Positions 1 through 7,007 of a DNA stretch of 11,174 nt are shown piece by piece (position 1 is the stretch's first letter; every line of letters starts with the position of its first letter). A program made the translations under genes and the position numbers. Below the pieces are notes generated by a model, which saw nothing but the letters and a program-made list of their open reading frames with translations, was not told where the DNA came from and searched no databases. Origin of the DNA: Pseudomonadota bacterium. GTDB taxonomy: Bacteria > Pseudomonadota > Gammaproteobacteria > Burkholderiales > Thiobacillaceae. The stretch lies in the NCBI GenBank assembly GCA_021791235.1, contig JAJYXA010000571.1, positions 1-11,174 of the forward strand, in the 5' to 3' direction.

Positions 1-1283
1 GCGAGGCCGTAGCGGGTGCCGTTGGCCATCTTGAGCGCCTCTTCCGGATCGTCGAAGGCCATCACCGCGCCGACCGGCCCGAAGATCTCCTCCTGGGAAA
101 TGCGCATGTCGTTGCTCGCCTGGGCGAAGATGGTCGGCCGGAAAAAGTAGCCCGGTTCGTCGAGCCGGCGACCGCCGGCGACGAGCTTAGCGCCCTCCTG
201 CACGCCGGCATCGACGTAGCCCGACACCCGCTCCAGTTGCTTCAGGCTGATCAGCGAACCCATGTTGGTCTTGGGATCGAGCGGGTCGCCGAGCACGATC
301 GCGTCGGCCGCGCGGGTCAGCCCTTCGAGCACCTGGTCGTAGCAGGAACGGTGCACGAGTATCCGCGTGCCGGCGGCGCACACCTGCCCCTGGTTGAAGA
401 ACAGCCCGAGCGCGGCGCCGCCGATCGCGGCCTCCAGATTCGCGTCGGCCAGGATGATCTGCGGCGACTTCCCGCCCAGTTCGAGCGCGACGCGCTTGAA
501 GCCGACGGCGGCGGCGCGCATCACCTCCCGACCGACCTCCGGGCTGCCGGTAAAGCTGATCTTGTCGATCCCGGGGTGGCGCGCCAGCGCCGCACCGGCG
601 ACCTCGCCCAGTCCGGGGACGACATTCACCACGCCCGGCGGGAAGCCCGCCTCTTCGATCAGCTTCGCCAGATAGAGCGTGGTCAGCGGCGCCTCCTCCG
701 AGGGCTTGATGACCACGGTGCAGCCCGCCGCGAGCGCCGGAGCGATCTTCCAGGCGGCGATCATCAGCGGCGTGTTCCAGGGCGTGATCGCGCCGACCAC
801 CCCCATCGGCTCGCGCACCGTGTACGAGAGCGTCGGCTGGCCGAAGTAGCCGGGCGTCGGAATCGTGCGCCCCTCGATCTTGTCCGCCCAGCCGGCGAAG
901 TAGCGCATGGTGTCGATGGCCATCGGCAGATCGAGTATCGTCGGCTCCATCAGCGGACGCCCGAGATTCAAGGTCTCGAGCATGGCCAGACGCTCCTTGT
1001 CGCGCTCCATCAGTTCCGCCAGACGGTAGATCAGGCGGCCGCGCTCGACCCCGGTCATCTTCGACCACGCGCCCTCCTCGAACTGGAAGCGGGCGGCGCG
1101 AACCGCGGCATCGACGTCTTCGGGCTTCGCGGCCGCCACCTTCGCCAGCAATTCCTCCCGGGCGGGATTGATCACGTCGAAGCTTCCGCCATCGATCGCG
1201 GCGACCCAGTGCCCGCCGATGTACAGCTGAGTATTCAGATCCATCACCACCTGATGCAATTTAGTCTCTTCATTGTTGATCAT
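1..1283 (-). CDS. Aldehyde dehydrogenase (NAD(P)+-dependent), C-terminus cut by window edge
   Basis: Oxidises an aldehyde to the carboxylic acid with NAD(P)+, presumably in the cytoplasm. The visible 427 residues (of about 490 usual for the family) translate without interruption. Seen: WNTP with the oxyanion Asn at 170, the cofactor-loop motif FTGS at 244-247, ELGGKSP with the general base Glu268, the nucleophile Cys302 in NQGQVCAAGTR, and EEIFGP with Glu399 and Phe401. These positions match classical ALDH numbering almost exactly, so there is no indel. The NQGQVCAAG signature is of the ALDH1/betaine-aldehyde type and differs from what I recall of the AcoD/ExaC acetaldehyde enzymes. The substrate cannot be told. 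The start ATG at 1283 has GGGAG about nine bases upstream. An in-frame ATG at 1244 (MDLNTQLYIGG) is an alternative closer to the usual family start. A sigma-54 promoter lies 237 bases upstream and a divergent AcoR-type activator lies beyond it, so expression is probably inducible. Confidence 0.95.
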   Translation of the reverse strand, partial: MINNEETKLHQVVMDLNTQLYIGGHWVAAIDGGSFDVINPAREELLAKVAAAKPEDVDAAVRAARFQFEEGAWSKMTGVERGRLIYRLAELMERDKERLAMLETLNLGRPLMEPTILDLPMAIDTMRYFAGWADKIEGRTIPTPGYFGQPTLSYTVREPMGVVGAITPWNTPLMIAAWKIAPALAAGCTVVIKPSEEAPLTTLYLAKLIEEAGFPPGVVNVVPGLGEVAGAALARHPGIDKISFTGSPEVGREVMRAAAVGFKRVALELGGKSPQIILADANLEAAIGGAALGLFFNQGQVCAAGTRILVHRSCYDQVLEGLTRAADAIVLGDPLDPKTNMGSLISLKQLERVSGYVDAGVQEGAKLVAGGRRLDEPGYFFRPTIFAQASNDMRISQEEIFGPVGAVMAFDDPEEALKMANGTRYGL

Positions 1284-1321
1284 TGGTTTCCGCTCCCGTT
1301 TGGTTTGATATGCTGCCCATT

Positions 1322-1334
1322 GGTGTTTGACACC
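1322..1334. repeat. Short inverted repeat in the dehydrogenase leader
   Basis: GGTGT-TTG-ACACC is a perfect five-base inverted repeat with a three-base centre, about 38 bases before the dehydrogenase start codon. It lies inside the predicted transcribed leader. It could be a small operator or a weak RNA hairpin. It has no following T-run and is too short to be a terminator. Confidence 0.3.
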
Positions 1335-1519
1335 TGAAATAATCGGTAACCCCATCCGCCCCGACGCCATTCCGGCCCCGGCAACGCCCCTCGCCCGCAC
1401 GCTGCGCGGCCATGCCTGCCACTCCTTGCATCAGCGCCGTGAAACGTGCAAACTGAATCAACGTTCGGCCCCGCGCAAGCTGTTCATCAGCAACGATTCA
1501 AAGGCTTGAGACGCTGTAC

Positions 1520-1534
1520 GCAAGCGCTGTGCCA
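1520..1534 (-). promoter_or_regulatory. Sigma-54 (RpoN) -24/-12 promoter for the aldehyde dehydrogenase
   Basis: On the minus strand the sequence reads TGGCACAGCGCTTGC. The sigma-54 consensus is TGGCACG-N4-TTGC followed by A or T. The invariant GG and GC are both present with exactly ten bases between them, and the only visible departures are A for G at the seventh position and a G after the final GC. The predicted transcription start is near 1508, giving a leader of about 225 nt to the ATG at 1283. The orientation points at the dehydrogenase, and a sigma-54 activator is encoded next door, which independently supports the call. Confidence 0.88.
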
Positions 1535-1570
1535 AAAGGACCGAATCGGGGGCTGAACTGCCATAAGCTC

Positions 1571-1586
1571 ATGAATAACAATTCAT
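1571..1586. repeat. AT-rich inverted repeat between UAS and sigma-54 promoter
   Basis: ATGAAT (1571-1576) and ATTCAT (1581-1586) are perfect inverted arms around AACA. They lie in the most AT-rich part of the region, centred about 70 bases upstream of the predicted sigma-54 start. In sigma-54 systems this is where a DNA-bending protein such as IHF often binds, but I do not see a good IHF consensus. It may be an operator for another regulator or a bendable spacer. Confidence 0.35.
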
Positions 1587-1636
1587 AATATATCGATCGC
1601 AATAGATGGTGCGGCGCGGAAAACGCGCTTACAAGA

Positions 1637-1673
1637 CGATACAGTTCTCAGAACTGAACACTGGACTGTATCG
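1637..1673. promoter_or_regulatory. Nested inverted repeats, likely activator binding site (UAS)
   Basis: Outer arms CGATACAGT (1637-1645) and ACTGTATCG (1665-1673) are perfect inverted repeats of nine bases. Inside lies a second perfect palindrome, CAGTTC-TCA-GAACTG (1642-1656). The half-site GAACTG occurs once more at 1555-1560. The centre of the outer pair lies about 147 bases upstream of the predicted sigma-54 start, in the usual range for an enhancer bound by a sigma-54 activator. It also lies only 28-64 bases before the activator's ribosome binding site, so binding here could repress the activator's own gene. Which arm pair is the true operator cannot be decided from sequence alone. Confidence 0.6.
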
Positions 1674-1700
1674 AATCGATCCATTAGAGATCGGCACATC

Positions 1701-1717
1701 GGAGGAGGATTTTTTTG
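1701..1717 (+). promoter_or_regulatory. Strong ribosome binding site with TTG start codon
   Basis: GGAGGAGG at 1701-1708 is an almost ideal Shine-Dalgarno sequence, followed by a run of T and then TTG at 1715-1717. Together with the upstream in-frame TAG at 1685-1687 it fixes the start of the activator gene. A rare start codon behind a strong site may limit the amount of regulator made. Confidence 0.8.
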
Positions 1718-3676
1718 AATACGACGAGCCTCGACTTGTCGGCCGAGTACGACGCCCGTATCGCGCTGGCGCGCAGCCATTTTTTCCAGGGCGAAAACCT
1801 GCCCCGCGGCGTACTGAGCGACGCGATCGAGCGTTCCTGGAAGCGCTGCCTCAACCTCGGACTGAGTCCCGCCACGCCGGCCGACCTGTCGCTGGTGACG
1901 GCGCGCGAACTGCGCGAGATCAGGGAGCGCAGCCGCGTCCTGCTCGAGGTTGCGCAGCCCGAACTCGAGAATCTCTACCAGCAGATCGCCAACACCGGCA
2001 GCGTCGTCATCCTCACCGACGCCGAGGCCACCGTGCTGGCCTCCATCTCGCGCGACGACCCCTTGACGCGCCGGGGCGGACGCCCGGGAATGTGCTGGCA
2101 GGAGCAGCGGATGGGCACCAACGCCATCGGCACCGTGATCGTCGAGCAGCAGGCGGTCACGGTGCTGGGCCGCGAGCACTACCTGGACCAAAACAGCCCC
2201 TTCTCCTGCTCGGCCTCGCCCGTGTTCGATCCCTTCGGCAAGCTGATCGGCGTGCTCGACATCTCGGGCGGAGGCTCGGTGCACCAGAACCACATCCAGG
2301 ATCTGGCCTCGATGTCCGCCCAGGTGATCGAGAATCGCTTGATCCTGACCCAGCTCGGCATGCACACCGTCGTCAGGTTTCACAGTCGTCCGGAATTTCT
2401 GGGGACCCTGTGGGAAGCCATCGCCGCGTTCTCCCACAACGGCACGCTGGTCGCGGCCAACCGCGCGGCGCTGACGCTGTTCGATATCGGCCGGGATCAC
2501 TTTCATCGGCACGATTTCTCTTCCCTGTTCGATTACAGCTTCGACCGGTTCCAGGAGCACTTTTCGGTCGCCGGCCGCTCGCCCCAGCTGCTCTATTTCA
2601 GAAGCGGCATGCGCGTCTATGCCAGCGCCAGCCCGGTCTCGACGGCCGCGGGGCGGTCGGCTTGCGGCTCGGGCGCCGCGTCTGGCGACGGCTCGATACG
2701 CCGCTCCGATCTCTGCCTGGCCGATATCGCGCTCGGCGACGCCCCCCTGCACGCCCTTCTCGAGAAGGCGCGGCTGGCCTTCTCCGCGGACATTCCGGTT
2801 CTGCTCCATGGCGAAACGGGCAGCGGCAAGGAGGCGCTCGCCAAAGCGCTGCACCTTGCCTCGCCGCGCAGTTCGGGTCCCTTCGTCGCGATCAACTGCG
2901 CCTCGATCCCGGAGACGCTGATCGAATCCGAACTCTTCGGCTACGCCGACGGCGCCTTCACCGGCGCCAAGCGCGGCGGCGCCGTGGGCAAGGTGCAATT
3001 GTCGGACAAGGGCACGCTCTTTCTCGACGAAATCGGCGACATGCCCCTGGCCCTGCAAGCGCGCCTGCTGCGCGTCCTGCAGGAGCGGGAGGTCGCGCCG
3101 GTCGGAAGCACCAAGCTGATCCCGGTCGACATCGGGGTGATCTGCGCCACGCACATGGACCTCAAGGAGTTGATCGCGCAAAACCGCTTCCGCGAAGACC
3201 TCTATTACCGCTTGAACGGTCTCAAGGTGCTGCTGCCGCCGCTGCGGCAAAGGGAGAACCTGCGCGAAATCATCACCCACATCGTGGATACGAAATCGCA
3301 CGGGCGGGGCAAGCTGTCCATCTCCGAAGAAGCGATGGACGTCTTCCTGAAACACCCCTGGCCCGGCAACATGCGGCAACTGTGCAACGTCGTGTCGACG
3401 GCGATGGCGCTGCTCGGCGGCGGCAAGCAGATCGAACTGCAGCATCTGACCGACGATTTCCTCAACGAAATGATCGGGCGGCGCATCGCCGGCGGCGCGG
3501 AAAGAGCGGAGACGGTGCATACCGGCACCCTCACCTCGCTCGAGGCGCAGGCGGTGCAGAAGGCGCTGGAGCGCCACGGCGGCAACATCTCGGTCACCGC
3601 GGCAGCCCTGGGCATCAGCCGCGCGACGCTCTATCGCAAGATCAAGCACTACCTGCCCGGAACCCGGAACGATTGA
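1715..3676 (+). CDS. AcoR-family sigma-54-dependent transcriptional activator
   Basis: An enhancer-binding protein of 653 residues that opens sigma-54 promoters using ATP. Domains in order: an N-terminal sensor region (about 1-225) with a GAF-like part from about 80 (QIANTGSVVILTD, then GTNAIGT near 134), a PAS-like stretch (about 225-310), a poorly conserved linker (about 310-345), an AAA+ domain, and a Fis-type helix-turn-helix at 623-643 (NISVTAAALGISRATLYRKI). The AAA+ core is complete: Walker A GETGSGKE at 366-373, the sigma-54 contact loop GAFTGA at 413-418, Walker B LFLDEIGD with Asp438 and Glu439, and the FREDLYYRLN arginine-finger region. The start is TTG at 1715: GGAGGA at 1701-1706 gives a strong ribosome binding site, and an in-frame stop at 1685-1687 excludes any upstream ATG. 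The divergent sigma-54 promoter of the aldehyde dehydrogenase is the obvious target. AcoR itself responds to acetoin; the ligand here is unknown and may be an alcohol, aldehyde or ketone. Confidence 0.93.
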   Translation: MNTTSLDLSAEYDARIALARSHFFQGENLPRGVLSDAIERSWKRCLNLGLSPATPADLSLVTARELREIRERSRVLLEVAQPELENLYQQIANTGSVVILTDAEATVLASISRDDPLTRRGGRPGMCWQEQRMGTNAIGTVIVEQQAVTVLGREHYLDQNSPFSCSASPVFDPFGKLIGVLDISGGGSVHQNHIQDLASMSAQVIENRLILTQLGMHTVVRFHSRPEFLGTLWEAIAAFSHNGTLVAANRAALTLFDIGRDHFHRHDFSSLFDYSFDRFQEHFSVAGRSPQLLYFRSGMRVYASASPVSTAAGRSACGSGAASGDGSIRRSDLCLADIALGDAPLHALLEKARLAFSADIPVLLHGETGSGKEALAKALHLASPRSSGPFVAINCASIPETLIESELFGYADGAFTGAKRGGAVGKVQLSDKGTLFLDEIGDMPLALQARLLRVLQEREVAPVGSTKLIPVDIGVICATHMDLKELIAQNRFREDLYYRLNGLKVLLPPLRQRENLREIITHIVDTKSHGRGKLSISEEAMDVFLKHPWPGNMRQLCNVVSTAMALLGGGKQIELQHLTDDFLNEMIGRRIAGGAERAETVHTGTLTSLEAQAVQKALERHGGNISVTAAALGISRATLYRKIKHYLPGTRND

Positions 3677-3684
3677 AGGCGCGC

Positions 3685-3700
3685 GCGGTGCAAGCACCGC
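3685..3700 (+). terminator. Hairpin just after the activator gene, possible terminator
   Basis: GCGGTG-CAAG-CACCGC forms a perfect six-pair GC-rich stem with a four-base loop, starting eight bases after the stop codon at 3676. The loop-closing bases could add a seventh pair. There is no real T-run behind it (GTTCCCT follows later), so intrinsic termination is uncertain. A second small hairpin, CCGGC-CGAA-GCCGG, lies at 3722-3735. Confidence 0.4.
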
Positions 3701-3760
3701 CGTGACCGTTCCCTCATGGGCCCGGCCGAAGCCGGACGCCCCTGCCGACACCGTCGCGGC

Positions 3761-3789
3761 TTGTCTTCGGACCGGCATTGCGGCATAGT
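3761..3789 (+). promoter_or_regulatory. Candidate sigma-70 promoter for tex
   Basis: TTGTCT (3761-3766) and CATAGT (3784-3789) are spaced by exactly 17 bases and lie 42 bases before the tex start. Each hexamer matches the consensus at four of six positions. It is the best candidate in the 154-bp gap after the activator, but the match is modest and the region is GC-rich. Confidence 0.38.
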
Positions 3790-3830
3790 GCGCGCCTCGT
3801 TTTCAGCGCCCTTTCCGGTCAAGATCCCCC

Positions 3831-6149
3831 ATGCTGCCACCCCTAGAACAGCGCATCGCCGTCGAAATCGGCGCCCGTAGAGAGCAGGTCGCCGCGGCCG
3901 TGGCGCTGCTCGACCAGGGCGCCACCGTGCCCTTCATCTCCCGCTACCGCAAGGAGGCGACCGGCGGCCTCGACGACACGCAGATGCGCCTCTTGGAAGA
4001 GCGTCTGGCCTACCTGCGCGAGCTGGAGGAGCGGCGGGGCGCGGTGATCGCCGCCATCGCCGAGCAGGGCAAGCTCACCCCCGAGCTCGAAGCCGAGATC
4101 GGCAGCGCCGAGACCAAGCAGCGCCTGGAGGATCTCTATCTGCCCTACAAGCAAAAGCGCAGGACGAAGGCGCAGATCGCCCGCGAGGCCGGGCTCGAAC
4201 CCCTGGCCGACGCGCTGCTGGAAAATCCCCTGCTCACGCCCGAGACCGAGGCGGCCGGCTACGTCGATATCGAGAAGGGTGTGCCCGACCTGAAGAGCGC
4301 GTTGGACGGCGCGCGCCAGATCCTGATGGAGCGCTTTGCCGAGGACGCGGCGCTGATCGGCCGCCTGCGCGAGGAACTGCAGGCGCGGGGCGTGCTGGTG
4401 TCGACGGTGGTCCCCGGCTGCGAGGAGACTGGCGCCAAGTTCCGCGACTACTTCGCCTACTCGGAGCCGATCCGGGATATCCCCTCGCACCGGGCGCTGG
4501 CGCTGTTTCGCGGCAGGAACGAGGACGTGCTGAGGCTCGCCCTGAAGAGCCCGGAGGAACTCATGGAGCCGGCGCAGACCAGCCCCTGCCAGTTGCAGGT
4601 CGCCGCCCGCTTCGGCATCAAGGACCAGGGCCGGGCGGCCGACCGCTGGCTGATGGAGACGGCGCGCTGGGCCTGGGCGGTGAAGATCTCACTGCACCTC
4701 GAACTCGACCTGATGGGGGCGCTGCGGGAGCGCGCCGAAGAGGAGGCGATCCGCGTCTTCGCCCGCAACCTGCACGACCTCCTGCTCGCGGCGCCGGCCG
4801 GCCCGCACGCCACGCTGGGCCTCGATCCGGGACTGCGCACCGGGGTCAAGGTGGCGGTGGTCGATGCCACCGGCAAGCTCCTGGACACCGCCACCATCTA
4901 TCCGCACGAGCCGCGCCGCGATTGGGCCGGCTCGCTCGCCACACTCGCAAAGCTGGCGCAGACGCACCGCGTCGATCTGGTCAGCATCGGCAACGGCACC
5001 GCCTCGCGCGAGACCGACCGGCTCGCCGCCGAGCTGATCGCGCAACTGCCGGAACAGAAGATCAGCAAGATCGTCGTCTCGGAGGCCGGCGCCTCGGTCT
5101 ATTCCGCCTCGGAGCTGGCGGCCAGGGAGTTCCCCGATCTGGACGTCAGCCTGCGCGGCGCCGTCTCGATCGCCCGGCGCTTGCAGGACCCGCTGGCCGA
5201 GCTGGTGAAGATCGAGCCCAAGGCGATCGGCGTCGGCCAGTACCAGCACGACGTGTCGCAGACGCGCCTGGCCAGGAGTCTCGACGCGGTGGTCGAGGAC
5301 TGCGTCAATGCCGTCGGCGTGGACGTCAATACCGCTTCGGTGGCGCTGCTCTCCCGCATCTCCGGCCTGTCCTCGGCGCTGGCGGCGAACATCGTCGCCC
5401 ATCGCGACGCCAACGGTCCCTTCAAGAGTCGCGCCGCGCTGAAAAAAGTGCCGCGTCTGGGCGAGAAGACCTTCGAGCAGGCCGCCGGCTTCCTGCGCGT
5501 CAATCAAGGCGACAATCCGCTCGACGCCTCCAGCGTGCACCCCGAGGCCTACCCGGTGGTCGAGCGCATCCTGGCCGACATCGAGAAGGGGCTGGCCGAG
5601 GTGATCGGCGACGGCAGACTGCTCAAGTCTCTCGATGCGGCCAAATACACCGACCGGCAATTCGGCCTGCCCACCGTGCAAGACATCCTCAGGGAGCTGG
5701 AGAAGCCCGGCCGCGACCCGCGCCCGGAATTCAAGAGCGCGGCCTTCCGCGAGGGCGTCGAGAGCCTGAAGGATCTCGTGCCGGGCATGCTGCTCGAAGG
5801 CGTGATCACCAACGTCGCCGCCTTCGGCGCCTTCGTCGACATCGGCGTGCACCAGGACGGTCTGGTGCATATCTCGGCGCTCGCCGACCGCTACGTCAAG
5901 GACGCGCACGAGGTGGTGAAAGCCGGCGACGTGGTCCGCGTCAAGGTGCTGGAGGTCGACGAGAAGAGGAAGCGCATCGCGCTCACCCTGCGCCTGTCAG
6001 ACGCCCCGAAGGCAGTCCCCTTGGGGGGCGCCCCGAAAGCAGTCCCCTCGGGGGGCGCAGCCGCGCCGCGCGGCAAACCGGCGGCGGCGCGCGAGGCGCC
6101 GAAACCCGCCGGCGCGATGGCCGAAGCCTTCGCGAGACTCAAGCGCTGA
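3831..6149 (+). CDS. tex: Tex, S1-domain RNA-binding transcription accessory protein
   Basis: A full-length Tex of 772 residues. Tex is a conserved cytoplasmic nucleic-acid-binding protein linked to transcription and, in some pathogens, to toxin gene expression. Seen in order: an N-terminal helical Tex region ([20 protein letters not shown], then [18 protein letters not shown]), a YqgF/RNase H-like domain starting near 326 with GLDPGLRTG, helix-hairpin-helix segments near 506-560 ([19 protein letters not shown], then [20 protein letters not shown]), and an S1 domain at about 652-722 ([18 protein letters not shown], then GLVHIS). The tail after the S1 domain is a low-complexity Ala/Pro/Lys linker ending in [11 protein letters not shown]. 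The linker contains two copies of APKAVP(L/S)GG encoded by a tandem 27-bp repeat. The start ATG at 3831 has no clear Shine-Dalgarno sequence, but the protein begins where Tex proteins normally do. A RIO-type kinase gene follows after six bases. Confidence 0.97.
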   Translation: MLPPLEQRIAVEIGARREQVAAAVALLDQGATVPFISRYRKEATGGLDDTQMRLLEERLAYLRELEERRGAVIAAIAEQGKLTPELEAEIGSAETKQRLEDLYLPYKQKRRTKAQIAREAGLEPLADALLENPLLTPETEAAGYVDIEKGVPDLKSALDGARQILMERFAEDAALIGRLREELQARGVLVSTVVPGCEETGAKFRDYFAYSEPIRDIPSHRALALFRGRNEDVLRLALKSPEELMEPAQTSPCQLQVAARFGIKDQGRAADRWLMETARWAWAVKISLHLELDLMGALRERAEEEAIRVFARNLHDLLLAAPAGPHATLGLDPGLRTGVKVAVVDATGKLLDTATIYPHEPRRDWAGSLATLAKLAQTHRVDLVSIGNGTASRETDRLAAELIAQLPEQKISKIVVSEAGASVYSASELAAREFPDLDVSLRGAVSIARRLQDPLAELVKIEPKAIGVGQYQHDVSQTRLARSLDAVVEDCVNAVGVDVNTASVALLSRISGLSSALAANIVAHRDANGPFKSRAALKKVPRLGEKTFEQAAGFLRVNQGDNPLDASSVHPEAYPVVERILADIEKGLAEVIGDGRLLKSLDAAKYTDRQFGLPTVQDILRELEKPGRDPRPEFKSAAFREGVESLKDLVPGMLLEGVITNVAAFGAFVDIGVHQDGLVHISALADRYVKDAHEVVKAGDVVRVKVLEVDEKRKRIALTLRLSDAPKAVPLGGAPKAVPSGGAAAPRGKPAAAREAPKPAGAMAEAFARLKR
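6003..6056 (+). repeat. Tandem 27-bp repeat inside the tex tail
   Basis: Two adjoining units, 6003-6029 and 6030-6056, are identical at 25 of 27 positions (they differ at the 9th and 20th bases). Each starts GCCCCGAA and contains a palindromic core, CCCCTTGGGG in the first and CCCCTCGGGG in the second. They are read in frame as APKAVP(L/S)GG in the disordered linker after the S1 domain. The form, with short GC-rich palindromes in tandem, resembles dispersed palindromic repeats of betaproteobacteria. No other copy is visible in this window. Confidence 0.75.
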
Positions 6150-6155
6150 GCCGGC

Positions 6156-6998
6156 ATGAAACCCCCGAAACGCCTGCAGCCGCTCATCGCCGAAGGTCTG
6201 GTGGACGAGGTCATCGGCCAGTTGATGAGCGGCAAGGAGGCGACCGTCTATATCGTCCGCTGCGGCGAGGAGATCCGCTGCGCCAAGGTGTACAAGGACG
6301 CCCGGCAGCGCAGCTTCCGCAAGAGCGCCTCCTATCAGGAGGGCCGCAAGGTCAAGAACAGCCGGCAGGCGCGGGCCATGGAGAAGGGTTCCCGCTACGG
6401 CCGCCAGATGCAGGAGGAAGCCTGGCAGAGCGCCGAGGTCGATGCCCTGTATCGCCTGGCGGCGGCCGGCGTGCGCGTGCCGCAGCCCAGCCTCTGCCAC
6501 GAGGGCGTGCTGCTGATGGAACTGGTGACCGACGCCGAGGGCAATCCGGCGCCGCGCCTGAACGACATCGAACTGACGGAAGCGCAGGCGCTGGAGTTTC
6601 ATGCCGAACTGCTGAACCAGGTGGTGCGCATGCTCTGCGCCGGGATCATCCACGGCGACCTGTCCGAATACAACATCCTGGTGGGCGCAAACGGCCCGGT
6701 GATCATCGACCTGCCGCAAGCCGTCGATGCCGCCGGCAACAGCAACGCCGGCGCGATGCTGGAGCGCGACGTCGCCAACCTGGCCGCCTACTTCAGCCGT
6801 TTCGCGCCGCAATTGGCGGCCAGCGACTACGGCCGGGAAATCTGGCGGCTCTATCTGGCCGGCTGCCTGAGTCCGGAGACCGAACTGACCGGCCGCATCG
6901 TCATCGACGAGCACGTCGCCGACGTCGGCGCGGTACTCGAAGAGGTCAAGTCGGCATTGCTGGACGAAGAGCGCCGGCGCCTGTACCGGGCCGGCTGA
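6156..6998 (+). CDS. RIO-type serine protein kinase (PA4780-like)
   Basis: A 280-residue atypical protein kinase of the RIO fold. Seen: an ATP-binding loop SGKEATVY at 25-32, the catalytic lysine in AKVYK (Lys44), the catalytic loop HGDLSEYN at 166-173 with Asp168 and Asn173, and the metal-binding Asp185 in IIDLPQAVD. The segment RSFRKSASYQEGRKVKNSR (about 51-69) corresponds to the flexible loop typical of RIO proteins. All key residues are present, so it should be active. In archaea and eukaryotes RIO kinases mature the small ribosomal subunit; the bacterial role is not settled, and this protein resembles the pseudomonad type. It starts six bases after the tex stop with no strong ribosome binding site, which suggests co-transcription and translational coupling. 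It ends nine bases from the convergent RcnB-like gene. Confidence 0.92.
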   Translation: MKPPKRLQPLIAEGLVDEVIGQLMSGKEATVYIVRCGEEIRCAKVYKDARQRSFRKSASYQEGRKVKNSRQARAMEKGSRYGRQMQEEAWQSAEVDALYRLAAAGVRVPQPSLCHEGVLLMELVTDAEGNPAPRLNDIELTEAQALEFHAELLNQVVRMLCAGIIHGDLSEYNILVGANGPVIIDLPQAVDAAGNSNAGAMLERDVANLAAYFSRFAPQLAASDYGREIWRLYLAGCLSPETELTGRIVIDEHVADVGAVLEEVKSALLDEERRRLYRAG

Positions 6999-7007
6999 GC
7001 CCGCCGG
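6991..7007. terminator. Hairpin between convergent genes, possible bidirectional terminator
   Basis: CCGGC (6991-6995) and GCCGG (7003-7007) pair around a seven-base loop that contains the stop of the RIO kinase gene. The right arm touches the stop of the RcnB-like gene on the other strand. There is only a nine-base gap between the two genes, so a shared terminator is expected here, but no T-run is present on either strand. Confidence 0.3.

Larger units (their letters stand above)
1284..1714. promoter_or_regulatory. Divergent control region between aldehyde dehydrogenase and AcoR-type activator
   Basis: This 431-bp stretch has no supportable gene. It is visibly more AT-rich than the flanking genes, most of all around 1561-1600 and 1665-1720. 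From the dehydrogenase side it contains a leader of about 225 nt with a short inverted repeat (1322-1334), a sigma-54 promoter (1520-1534), an AT-rich inverted repeat (1571-1586), and nested inverted repeats (1637-1673) near the activator start. This order of promoter, spacer and upstream palindromes is what enhancer-dependent sigma-54 control normally looks like. Short open frames here (60-63 codons) have no ribosome binding site or recognisable product. I could not identify a convincing sigma-70 promoter for the activator gene. Confidence 0.8.

Noticed and set aside
237..1337. A 366-codon plus-strand frame opposite the aldehyde dehydrogenase
   Set aside because: The minus strand encodes a textbook aldehyde dehydrogenase with catalytic residues at canonical positions; the plus frame is its complement shadow.
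1606..3705. A 699-codon plus-strand frame overlapping the activator gene
   Set aside because: It is offset from the frame that carries Walker A, GAFTGA and the helix-turn-helix, is Arg/Pro/Ala-rich, and has no ribosome binding site.
3722..3735. CCGGC-CGAA-GCCGG as an intrinsic terminator
   Set aside because: The stem has only five pairs and no T-run follows. It is mentioned with the stronger hairpin but not called separately.
1583..3778. A 731-codon open frame on the minus strand opposite the activator gene
   Set aside because: It is a shadow caused by high GC. The plus strand encodes an intact AAA+/HTH activator with all motifs; the minus product has no recognisable domain and is rich in Arg, Gly and Ala.
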